Assembly (NCBI GenBank): GCA_017541565.1
Contig: JAFXYU010000229.1
Span: 1-8,823 of the forward strand
Direction: 5' to 3'
DNA: 8,823 nucleotides
From: a bacterium
Lineage (GTDB): Bacteria > Cyanobacteriota > Vampirovibrionia > Gastranaerophilales > Gastranaerophilaceae
Shown: positions 1-5,911 of the stretch, piece by piece
Layout: the number at the start of each line of letters is the position of its first letter
Numbering within the stretch: the first letter of the stretch is position 1
Position numbers and translations under genes: made by a program
The notes under the pieces: generated by a model
The model's database searches: none
What the model was told of the DNA's origin: nothing
What the model saw: only the letters and a program-made list of their open reading frames with translations

Positions 1-613
1 CGGAGTATTAATGCCGCTCATAATAGCGGCTTTTCTGAACACGAAAATCAAAGGTGCGGAAACTTTTAAAACAATATATTTTTTGCCTTTCATCACCCCC
101 GCAGTAGTTATTGCAATTGTATGGGGCTGGATTTTTGACCCTAACATAGGGTTAATTAACACTGTTTTAAAAACACATCTTACGTGGCTTTTCGACACAA
201 AACTCGCCATGCCGGTTTTGATTTTTGTATCTGTGTGGAAACTTATCGGATACAATATTGTATTATTTTTAACCGGTTTTTCGACTATTGATAAAACCCT
301 TTATGAGGCGGCAAAAATTGACGGAGCAGGAGGAAAAGAAACCTTTTTTAAAGTTACATTGCCGCTTTTAAAACCGACTACTTATTTTGTAACACTTGTC
401 ACTGCAATATCATCTTTTCAGGTTTTTGACCTCATTTACGTTATGACTTCCGGCGGACCGGCAGATTCAACAAATGTAATTGTATATTCGATTTACAAAT
501 ATGCCTTTGAATATTTTGATATAGGAAAATCTTGTGCATTGGCTTATATTTTATTCGGTATTATTTTTATTCTTGCAATACTTCAAAGGAAAATTCAAAC
601 AAAATCTTCATAA
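1..613 (+). CDS. Sugar-type ABC transporter permease, 3' part (MalF/UgpA-like)
   Basis: This is an inner-membrane permease subunit of a binding-protein-dependent (carbohydrate-type) ABC importer, cut by the left edge. The frame is open to base 2, so the ATG at 11 is internal. Counting from that Met, hydrophobic segments lie near residues 24-42, 66-92, 123-142 and 175-190. The diagnostic EAA loop (EAAKIDGAGG...TLPLLKP) spans residues 99-122; in this family it docks onto the ATPase subunit. SGGP near 147-150 followed by T/N residues is common in the MalF/UgpA branch, and the C-terminus (LQRKIQ) is a normal basic end. No MalG/UgpE-type partner, ATPase or binding protein follows, so the remaining subunits must lie upstream or elsewhere. 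The substrate cannot be read from this part. The family is secure; calling it MalF/UgpA rather than the partner subunit is inference. Confidence 0.9.
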   Translation, partial: GVLMPLIIAAFLNTKIKGAETFKTIYFLPFITPAVVIAIVWGWIFDPNIGLINTVLKTHLTWLFDTKLAMPVLIFVSVWKLIGYNIVLFLTGFSTIDKTLYEAAKIDGAGGKETFFKVTLPLLKPTTYFVTLVTAISSFQVFDLIYVMTSGGPADSTNVIVYSIYKYAFEYFDIGKSCALAYILFGIIFILAILQRKIQTKSS

Positions 614-615
614 AA

Positions 616-644
616 TTAACATTTCTCGCTTTTTATGTTAACAT
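616..644 (+). promoter_or_regulatory. Candidate mtnP promoter within a palindromic element
   Basis: TTAACA (616-621) and TAACAT (639-644) are separated by 17 bases, which suits a sigma70-type promoter starting near 651 with a leader of about 33 bases. The -10 lies inside the perfect 10-bp palindrome ATGTTAACAT (635-644), and TTAACAT also occurs at 616-622. The AT-rich background makes chance matches common, and read-through from the permease gene is an alternative because no terminator separates them. Confidence 0.4.
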
Positions 645-683
645 GGGCATATTGAGATTAATAAGTTTTGAAGGGAGATTTTT

Positions 684-1481
684 ATGGGAAATTTGGCAGA
701 TATCGGCGTATTTGGCGGTTCAGGTTTTTACAAATTTTTGGATGACATTAAAGAAGTAAAAGTTGAAACACCCTATGGCATGCCATCTGACAGTCTTTTT
801 ATAGGTAAAATAGGTTCACATAGCGTTGCATTTATGCCTCGTCATGGCAGAAGCCACACTATACTTCCCCATCTGATTAACTACAGAGCAAATGTTTGGG
901 CAATGAAAGAGGTCGGATGTAAGAGAGTTATTTCACCTTGTGCAGCAGGAAGTTTGCAAAAACAAGTTGAACCCGGACATTTTGTAATCTGCGACCAGTT
1001 CGTCGATTGGACAGACGGAAGAAAATCTACTTTCTTTGAAGGTCCCATTGTAACTCACCCGTCCGCAGCGGAAACTTATTGCCCCGAATTAAGAAAAATT
1101 GCAATTGAAACTGCTAAAGAACTCGGAATAACGGTTCACGAAACAGGAACTGTTGTTGTAATAAACGGTCCCAGATTTTCGACAAAAGCAGAATCAAAAT
1201 TTTTTACAAATCAAGGCTGGGAAGTTATTAATATGACCGCCTTCCCTGAAGCATATCTTGTTAAGGAAATGGATATGTGTCCTTTGAATATTTCACTTAT
1301 TACTGATTATGATGCCGGACTTGTAGGCGATGTTCCGCCGGTTTCACATCAAGCCGTAATAGAAGTGTTCAATAATAATATAGACAATTTGAAAAAACTT
1401 TTATTTACTATGATAGAAAAAATTCCCGCAGAGAATAATTCTTGCGAATGCGCAAACACAAAAAAGAACTCTCAACTTTAG
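684..1481 (+). CDS. mtnP: S-methyl-5'-thioadenosine phosphorylase family protein
   Basis: This is a cytosolic purine-nucleoside phosphorylase of the trimeric MTAP/PNP class. Family members phosphorolyse 5'-methylthioadenosine to adenine and methylthioribose-1-phosphate, recycling the by-product of polyamine and quorum-signal synthesis. Visible motifs are the phosphate-binding GGSGFY (residues 11-16), MPRHGRSH (51-58), SPCAAGS (84-90), INGPRFSTKAES (160-171), the substrate-contacting INMTAFPEA (182-190) and TDYDAG (207-212). The length of 265 residues is normal. The start is supported by AAGGGAG at 671-677, six bases before the ATG. The Cys-containing tail after residue 248 looks lineage-specific. 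It leads straight into the YggT gene with a 15-base gap, so they are probably co-transcribed. Related enzymes prefer methylthioinosine or hypoxanthine/guanine nucleosides. The two Asp residues in TDYD favour a 6-aminopurine, but the following AG differs from the CW of well-studied MTAPs. Confidence 0.85.
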   Translation: MGNLADIGVFGGSGFYKFLDDIKEVKVETPYGMPSDSLFIGKIGSHSVAFMPRHGRSHTILPHLINYRANVWAMKEVGCKRVISPCAAGSLQKQVEPGHFVICDQFVDWTDGRKSTFFEGPIVTHPSAAETYCPELRKIAIETAKELGITVHETGTVVVINGPRFSTKAESKFFTNQGWEVINMTAFPEAYLVKEMDMCPLNISLITDYDAGLVGDVPPVSHQAVIEVFNNNIDNLKKLLFTMIEKIPAENNSCECANTKKNSQL

Positions 1482-1496
1482 TATAAGGAGAATATA

Positions 1497-1766
1497 ATGT
1501 CACTTGCAAAAACAGTTAATTTGCTATTTTATTTTTACTATCTTCTGCTAATTATAAGAACTTTCCTGACATGGGTTCCGGATATAGACTGGTACAGCCA
1601 GCCGTATAAGTTTGTCAGCAATATAGTTGACCCGTATTTGAATATTTTTCGAGGAATTATTCCTCCGATCGGAATGCTTGATATTTCACCAATTATTGCG
1701 TTTATAGTTCTGAATATATTGCAGGGGTTTGTTGTGGGATTTCTTTCCGTAATGGGAGCATTTTAA
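1497..1766 (+). CDS. YggT/YlmG/Ycf19 family membrane protein
   Basis: This is a small integral membrane protein of 89 residues with two predicted membrane helices (about residues 5-26 and 63-86). The loop between them carries the YggT signature: a conserved Arg-x-x-x-x-Trp stretch (RTFLTW, 21-26), then DPYLNIFRGIIPPIG (45-59) and LDISPI (61-66). In cyanobacteria and chloroplasts the family is known as Ycf19/YlmG and has been linked to nucleoid or thylakoid organisation; in Gram-positive bacteria ylmG sits near the division genes. No division gene is adjacent here. ATAAGGAG at 1483-1490 ends six bases before the ATG and fixes the start. It is the last gene of the operon and is followed directly by the shared terminator. 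The family call is firm; the biochemical function is not established. Confidence 0.9.
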   Translation: MSLAKTVNLLFYFYYLLLIIRTFLTWVPDIDWYSQPYKFVSNIVDPYLNIFRGIIPPIGMLDISPIIAFIVLNILQGFVVGFLSVMGAF

Positions 1767-1799
1767 AAAATTCCGGTTTTTATACACCGGAATTTTTTT
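1765..1799. terminator. Bidirectional intrinsic terminator between convergent genes
   Basis: The arms AAAAAATTCCGGT (1765-1777) and ACCGGAATTTTTT (1786-1798) pair around an 8-base loop. The + strand transcript ends in a run of Ts to 1800 and the - strand transcript in six Ts. The hairpin therefore serves both the YggT gene and the acyltransferase gene, whose last codons and stop lie inside it. Confidence 0.85.
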
Positions 1800-2601
1800 T
1801 CATATCAATTTTTTTTAGCCTCTGCTCTATTCGCCTGTACCATTTTAAACGTCTTTGGAAGAGTGTTTGATATCCTTCAAACTTTGCTTGGCTGATGTCA
1901 CAAAACTGCTTGTCACAGAGTGCTTGAAGCGTATTGCCCAAATATTCCGTATACTCTTTTCTGTCAGGCTTATCATTATCAAGTTCTATCAAATCACCAA
2001 ACTCAACAAAAACTTCCGGACGATTATCACGAAGAAACATATAATTCACGGCAACCGGAAGCAATGCGACTTTACCATATTTCTTTGCCGCTTTTTCCGC
2101 AATATAAGTCATGCCGGTCTGTAATTCTATCGGTCTGAAATTCGGCGGTTTTATAATTCCTTGAGGAAAAATGTACAGAATATTCCCCGTATCACCTATA
2201 ACATCCACAGAATATTTTAATGCCTGCATTGATGCCTGCGGCGACTTTTTGTTAACATTAAAAGCGCCGCCGCGCCTAAGAAGAGGAAAACGATTAAGTT
2301 CCTCAACCATTAGACGAATTTCTTTTTTGAAAATTCTGTTACAAATATTATATCCTACAATGCCATCCCACCAATTATTGTGAGGCGCAAAAAGTATTAC
2401 TGGAGTGTCTGGAGATTTTTTATAAAAATTCTCAGCACCCTTATAACGAAATGCATAAAATCTCGTTTCAAGCATTCCGTAAAAAAATCTATCTGCCACC
2501 CACAACCAGAACGGAGAAGTCTTCGCAGGACGGAACTTTTCATCTATATTCCGCAATTTTGTCGGCGGGACTTCCGAATATAAATCATCCATTGTTATCA
2601 T
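1780..2601 (-). CDS. PlsC-type lysophospholipid/glycerolipid acyltransferase family protein
   Basis: This is a 273-residue member of the glycerophospholipid acyltransferase superfamily, which transfers fatty acyl groups from acyl-ACP or acyl-CoA to a lipid or glycerol acceptor at the membrane face. The catalytic H-X4-D motif is H74-NNWW-D79 within FAPHNNWWDG. The acceptor-binding block is IFPQGIIKPP (144-153), where the usual E-G-T is replaced by P-Q-G, and PVAVNY (182-187) is the late conserved block. The N-terminal 50 residues are rich in aromatic residues (FWLWVADRFFYG) and may sit at the membrane interface. There is no clear transmembrane helix. The C-terminus is strongly basic. It may act in phospholipid remodelling or on a pigment or other lipid; the Pro-Gln-Gly variant is known from several non-PlsC branches, so the substrate is open. 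ATG at 2601 is chosen; Met4 is a possible alternative, and neither has a clear Shine-Dalgarno site. Confidence 0.85.
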   Translation of the reverse strand: MITMDDLYSEVPPTKLRNIDEKFRPAKTSPFWLWVADRFFYGMLETRFYAFRYKGAENFYKKSPDTPVILFAPHNNWWDGIVGYNICNRIFKKEIRLMVEELNRFPLLRRGGAFNVNKKSPQASMQALKYSVDVIGDTGNILYIFPQGIIKPPNFRPIELQTGMTYIAEKAAKKYGKVALLPVAVNYMFLRDNRPEVFVEFGDLIELDNDKPDRKEYTEYLGNTLQALCDKQFCDISQAKFEGYQTLFQRRLKWYRRIEQRLKKIDMKKNSGV

Positions 2602-2607
2602 AGAACT

Positions 2608-2636
2608 ATAATACCTATTTTTTTCTTTTTTGTGAA
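2608..2636 (-). promoter_or_regulatory. Promoter of the acyltransferase gene
   Basis: On the - strand, TTCACA (2636-2631) and TATTAT (2613-2608) are separated by exactly 17 bases. The predicted start point falls at or within a base or two of the ATG at 2601. This would give a leaderless mRNA and agrees with the absence of a ribosome binding site. Confidence 0.55.
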
Positions 2637-2669
2637 CACCCGCAAAACTAATTTTAATTAAAATTTACA

Positions 2670-2699
2670 AAAGCCGATTAGAACTTTCTAATCGGCTTT
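2670..2699 (-). terminator. Intrinsic terminator of the prepilin gene
   Basis: A perfect 12-bp stem, AAAGCCGATTAG / CTAATCGGCTTT (2670-2681 and 2688-2699), encloses a 6-base loop 18 bases beyond the prepilin stop. Read on the - strand, the descending arm ends in TTTT followed by AT-rich sequence. It separates the prepilin from the acyltransferase gene, which then needs its own promoter. Confidence 0.8.
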
Positions 2700-2717
2700 A
2701 AATAAACATTTTCTCAA

Positions 2718-3455
2718 TTAATAATTAATTTTGTATCCTTCTTCAATAACTCTTGCAGTTAATGCTCTTGAATCACAACCTGCTTTCAATTTTTTACCGT
2801 CACATTTTGTTTTCCATTTTGCATTAGTATTATCATACTGGAATACATCTTCTCCGCCAAACGGGAAAAGTCGTCCGTCACTGCCTAAATAAAAATTATA
2901 TATATCTTTTCCGATAACATTCGGTTTTTTATTACCGTTTACATCCAAATAAATATTGGCAAGATAATTACACATATTTCCGCCGTTGGATTTGATTGTA
3001 TCACACTCGCCAACACTTTTTTTATTTGCATTAGCCGTATATAACACCATATTGACAGTCATTGCATTTGCCAATTTAATTCTCATTGTACTGTTTAACA
3101 ACGACGATGTTGAACCAAAAATATCATAAACATTTACACCGGTAGGAAGTGCATTATCTTCCAATTTATCTATTGTAAAGTATTTTGCTAATTCGTTCTT
3201 TACATCATTATTTTTTGAAGATACGGTTGTCGTAATCACATTATTCCACAATTCTGTATCCGTAAGATTGTTCGCACCCTGCAGCGCCATCATTTGCGCA
3301 AAACCATTTGTTAAAATACTGCGACCCGATTTCATTTGATTAACCCATGTGTTTTTTTCTGTATCATTGAATAATGCAGGAAGTGTCAAAGCCCCTATAA
3401 TTCCCAAAACACCAAGAGTTATCAAAACTTCTGCAAGCGTAAATGCTTTTTTCAT
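2718..3455 (-). CDS. Type IV prepilin-like protein
   Basis: This is a 245-residue secreted or pilus-type protein with a class III (prepilin) signal. The leader is only MKKA, followed by FTLAEVLITLG, with Glu5 of the mature protein in place and a hydrophobic helix to about residue 26. Cleavage by a PilD-type peptidase would fall after Ala4; the usual residue there is Gly. The globular part has four cysteines (151, 162, 218, 227), fitting two disulfides, and a DVNG...PNVIGKD block (171-184) often seen in pseudopilin-like proteins of this kind. It could be a minor pilin, a pseudopilin or a DNA-uptake pilin. The start at 3455 is preferred over the ATG at 3470 because GAGGG lies 8 bases upstream of it and overlaps the earlier start. 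Its promoter lies at the end of comM. Genomes of the suspected group carry many such genes, so a specific role is not assigned. Confidence 0.88.
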   Translation of the reverse strand: MKKAFTLAEVLITLGVLGIIGALTLPALFNDTEKNTWVNQMKSGRSILTNGFAQMMALQGANNLTDTELWNNVITTTVSSKNNDVKNELAKYFTIDKLEDNALPTGVNVYDIFGSTSSLLNSTMRIKLANAMTVNMVLYTANANKKSVGECDTIKSNGGNMCNYLANIYLDVNGNKKPNVIGKDIYNFYLGSDGRLFPFGGEDVFQYDNTNAKWKTKCDGKKLKAGCDSRALTARVIEEGYKINY

Positions 3456-3463
3456 AAATAAAA

Positions 3464-3468
3464 CCCTC
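3464..3468 (-). promoter_or_regulatory. Shine-Dalgarno site deciding the prepilin start
   Basis: GAGGG on the - strand, 8 bases before the ATG at 3455, supports MKKAFTLAEV as the true N-terminus. An upstream in-frame ATG at 3470 has no such site and would add five residues before the short prepilin leader. Confidence 0.7.
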
Positions 3469-3492
3469 ATTAAATACTACTAAGACAAGATT

Positions 3493-3521
3493 ATTGTACC
3501 AAATTTTTTAAATAACATCAA
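3493..3521 (-). promoter_or_regulatory. Prepilin gene promoter overlapping the comM stop
   Basis: On the - strand, TTGATG (3521-3516) and TACAAT (3498-3493) lie 17 bases apart, with an expected start near 3486 and a leader of about 30 bases. The -35 and half of the spacer lie within the last codons of comM, so the prepilin can be transcribed separately from comM. Confidence 0.6.
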
Positions 3522-5031
3522 CACGGTACTGAATTGCTTGAGTTATATGTTCCAACTTAATATCCGATTCCTCCGCCAAATCCGCAATCGTTCTTGCAAG
3601 TTTTAAAATTCTGTCATACTTTCTTCCTGACAAACCATACTTTGCAGCAGCCATTTTCAAAAACTCTAAAGTTTTTTCATCTAGTTTACAATACTTCTTT
3701 ATTAGTTTTCCGCTCATTTCAGCATTTGTTAAAATTCCCTCTGACACATATCTCTCAGCCTGAATTTTTCTTGCACGCACCACACGTTCTCTGATTTTTG
3801 CGGACGGTTCGGAGTCTGCTTTTGTATTAATCAACTCTTCCGTAGTAAGCCTTGGAACATTTACAACCAAGTCAATTCTATCTAATAGAGGTCCGGACAA
3901 TTTAGAACGATATCTTTGAATTTGAAAATCCGAACATGAACATTCTTTTTCTTTGTCGCCCAAAAAGCCGCACGGACAGGGATTCATTGCGCCTACAAGC
4001 ATAAATTTCGCAGGATAAGTAACAGAACTTTTTGCTCTGGATATTACAACATACCCGTCTTCAAGAGGCTGGCGAAGAACCTCCAAAACCTGACGCGGAA
4101 ATTCCGACATTTCGTCAAGAAATAAAACACCCCTGTGTGCCAGAGTAATTTCACCCGGTTTAGGATTAGTACCGCCGCCGATTATACCGTTAGGTGAGGC
4201 AGTGTGATGAACAGATCTGTATGGACGTATTGTCATTAAAGGATTGTCCGGTTGTAACAGACCTGCGACACTGTAAATTTTGGTTAATTCAAGCGCCTCA
4301 GCAAGTTCCAGCGGAGGAAGAATAGATGCCATACATTTTGCCATCAGGGTCTTCCCTGAGCCGGGAGAGCCTGACATAAGAACATTATGCCCGCCGGCAG
4401 CCGCTATCTCCAATGCTTTTTTTGCTTTCTGCTGACCTTTTACATCTTTAAAATCGAATGTATAATCAACAAATGCGTTGTCCTCAAGATATTTATTTAT
4501 ATCAACAACCGTTTTTTCAATAGGGGTTTCGGAAAAATGATTAACAATCTCTCTCAAATGTTCCGCACCGTATACATCAATTCCTTTAACGAGAGCCGCC
4601 TCTTTTGCATTTTCTTTCGGAACAAAAACTTTTGTTATACCCGAGTCTTTTAAACCGCAAACCAACGGCAAAACACCATTAATACGTCTTAAAGAGCCAT
4701 CAAGAGAAAGTTCTCCAAGAAAAGCCATATTCAAGTCATCGGTAATTTCTATACCTTCTTCCTTCAATATCCCGACAGCAATCGGCAAATCAAAATTTGT
4801 ACCTTCTTTTCTAATATCAGCGGGAGCAAGATTTACTATAACTCTTCCCGTAGGAAATGAAAATCCGGAATTCTTTATTGCCGAATGAACACGCTCTCTT
4901 GCCTCTGATACCGCACTGTCAGGAAGTCCGACAATGTTGACATTGGGCAAAGCATTGACTACATCTACCTCAACTTCTATCTTGCAGGAATTTATACCGA
5001 CATTTGCTGCTGTAATAACCTTTGCGACCAT
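3508..5031 (-). CDS. comM: YifB/ComM family AAA+ ATPase (Mg-chelatase-like)
   Basis: This 507-residue protein has the full ComM architecture: an N-terminal Lon-protease-like (ChlI) domain (about 20-145), a central AAA+ domain of Mg-chelatase type (about 190-395) and a C-terminal helical domain (about 400-500). Walker A is GSPGSGKT (221-228), Walker B GVLFLDEM (301-308), the MNPCPCG block with nearby CSC is at 349-366, and the arginine-finger segment SGPLLDRID is at 379-387. In Vibrio cholerae ComM is a hexameric helicase that drives branch migration during natural transformation; homologues occur widely, including in species not known to be competent. The ATG at 5031 opens the conserved start of the family (MVAKVITAANVGI) but has no clear Shine-Dalgarno site. 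The prepilin gene lies 52 bases downstream on the same strand. The annotation is secure, while a role in transformation here is inference. Confidence 0.95.
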   Translation of the reverse strand: MVAKVITAANVGINSCKIEVEVDVVNALPNVNIVGLPDSAVSEARERVHSAIKNSGFSFPTGRVIVNLAPADIRKEGTNFDLPIAVGILKEEGIEITDDLNMAFLGELSLDGSLRRINGVLPLVCGLKDSGITKVFVPKENAKEAALVKGIDVYGAEHLREIVNHFSETPIEKTVVDINKYLEDNAFVDYTFDFKDVKGQQKAKKALEIAAAGGHNVLMSGSPGSGKTLMAKCMASILPPLELAEALELTKIYSVAGLLQPDNPLMTIRPYRSVHHTASPNGIIGGGTNPKPGEITLAHRGVLFLDEMSEFPRQVLEVLRQPLEDGYVVISRAKSSVTYPAKFMLVGAMNPCPCGFLGDKEKECSCSDFQIQRYRSKLSGPLLDRIDLVVNVPRLTTEELINTKADSEPSAKIRERVVRARKIQAERYVSEGILTNAEMSGKLIKKYCKLDEKTLEFLKMAAAKYGLSGRKYDRILKLARTIADLAEESDIKLEHITQAIQYRVDVI

Positions 5032-5060
5032 AAAATTATTTTACAACAAATGCGAGTTAA

Positions 5061-5089
5061 ATAAAACCGTTACATTTTCATTCTTACAA
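5061..5089 (-). promoter_or_regulatory. Candidate comM promoter
   Basis: On the - strand, TTGTAA (5089-5084) and TTTTAT (5066-5061) lie 17 bases apart, each matching consensus at four of six positions. An alternative is a TAAAAT ending six bases before the comM ATG, which would give a leaderless mRNA but has no good -35. The choice between them is uncertain. Confidence 0.3.
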
Positions 5090-5105
5090 ATACTCGTGTT
5101 ATAAT
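5077..5105 (+). promoter_or_regulatory. Extended -10 promoter of the glycosyltransferase gene
   Basis: TGTTATAAT (5097-5105) is a perfect extended -10 element. A weak -35 (TTCATT, 5077-5082) lies 17 bases upstream. Transcription should begin near 5112, just before the GGGAG ribosome binding site at 5116-5120. It overlaps the candidate comM promoter on the other strand. Confidence 0.6.
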
Positions 5106-5130
5106 TCAATGAAACGGGAGTTGCTGATAT

Positions 5131-5910
5131 ATGAAAATTAACATAGTTTTTACCATCACGGAAGATTGGACATTCTTCAATCTTGTGACCATTATGACTA
5201 TTCTAAAAAAAGCCAATCCTGCTGATGAATACCATTTTTACATAATTTCATCATCATTGTCAGATGAAAACAAAAATAAATTTCTTAAACTTAACCGATT
5301 TAGAAATGCGCAGTATCACTTTCTTCATGTTGATAATGATGAATTTACACCTTTTACAAACAATACTCTCGGAAATGTTGCAAATTACAGATTAAAAATT
5401 CCCGAACTTATTAAAGAAAAAAAAGTTTTATTTCTGGATGTAGATATAGTAGTACGATACGATATTGCAGAATTGTATTCTTACGACATTTCAGACTGTT
5501 ATTTTGCGGGAGTTGAAGATAAACAGTATGAAATGAGGGAACGTATAAATTTACCCTATGACCAGCAATATACAAACGGTGGTGTTTTATTAATGAATTT
5601 GGATAAACTCAGAAAAGACAATTTTTATGAATTTAGCAAAAAAATGCTTTCGGAGAGGACCTTTTTGAATGATCAAGATGCGGTAAATGAATTTAGCGGA
5701 AAGAAATTGCTCGGATTGCCGTTAAAATATAATGTTATGTTCGCGGGCAAAACCAAATATCTTAACAGACGCGAAGAATACGAACAAGCCCTCCAAGACC
5801 CCGTTATAATACATTTGTCCGCATCTAAGCCTTGGGAAATCATGCCGCAACTTTGTCCTGTTGAGTGGAAAACAGCCGAAAACGAAGTCCGGAATCTTCT
5901 TAACGATTAA
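5131..5910 (+). CDS. Glycosyltransferase family 8 protein
   Basis: This is a 259-residue retaining GT-A glycosyltransferase of family 8 (LgtC/WaaI/GspA relatives), which moves galactose or glucose from a UDP-sugar onto a glycan or lipid acceptor. The N-terminus MKINIVFTIT is the first strand of the nucleotide-binding fold. The metal-binding DxD is D103-V-D105 in FLDVDIVV. The acceptor-side block YTNGGVLLMNL is at 147-157, NDQDAVN is at 180-186, LPLKYN is at 196-201, and the late metal-ligand motif is IIHLSASKPW (226-235), where the family usually has HF.G..KPW. The length is compact but complete. There is no signal peptide or membrane helix, so it is probably a cytosolic or peripheral enzyme of surface-polysaccharide or lipooligosaccharide synthesis. 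GGGAG at 5116-5120 supports the start. It stands alone, with no other glycan gene beside it, so the sugar and acceptor are unknown. Confidence 0.92.
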   Translation: MKINIVFTITEDWTFFNLVTIMTILKKANPADEYHFYIISSSLSDENKNKFLKLNRFRNAQYHFLHVDNDEFTPFTNNTLGNVANYRLKIPELIKEKKVLFLDVDIVVRYDIAELYSYDISDCYFAGVEDKQYEMRERINLPYDQQYTNGGVLLMNLDKLRKDNFYEFSKKMLSERTFLNDQDAVNEFSGKKLLGLPLKYNVMFAGKTKYLNRREEYEQALQDPVIIHLSASKPWEIMPQLCPVEWKTAENEVRNLLND

Positions 5911-5911
5911 A

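Noticed and set aside
532..759. 75-residue frame across the end of the permease and the start of mtnP
   Set aside because: It overlaps two well-supported genes, has no family features, and its sequence is explained as out-of-frame reading of both.
1855..2583. Several 67-89 residue + strand frames opposite the acyltransferase
   Set aside because: All are antisense to a gene with clear catalytic motifs, lack convincing ribosome binding sites and show no recognisable domain.
3594..4653. Two + strand frames opposite comM
   Set aside because: They are antisense to conserved ComM motifs and rich in Phe, Cys and His in the way expected from complementing an AT-rich gene.
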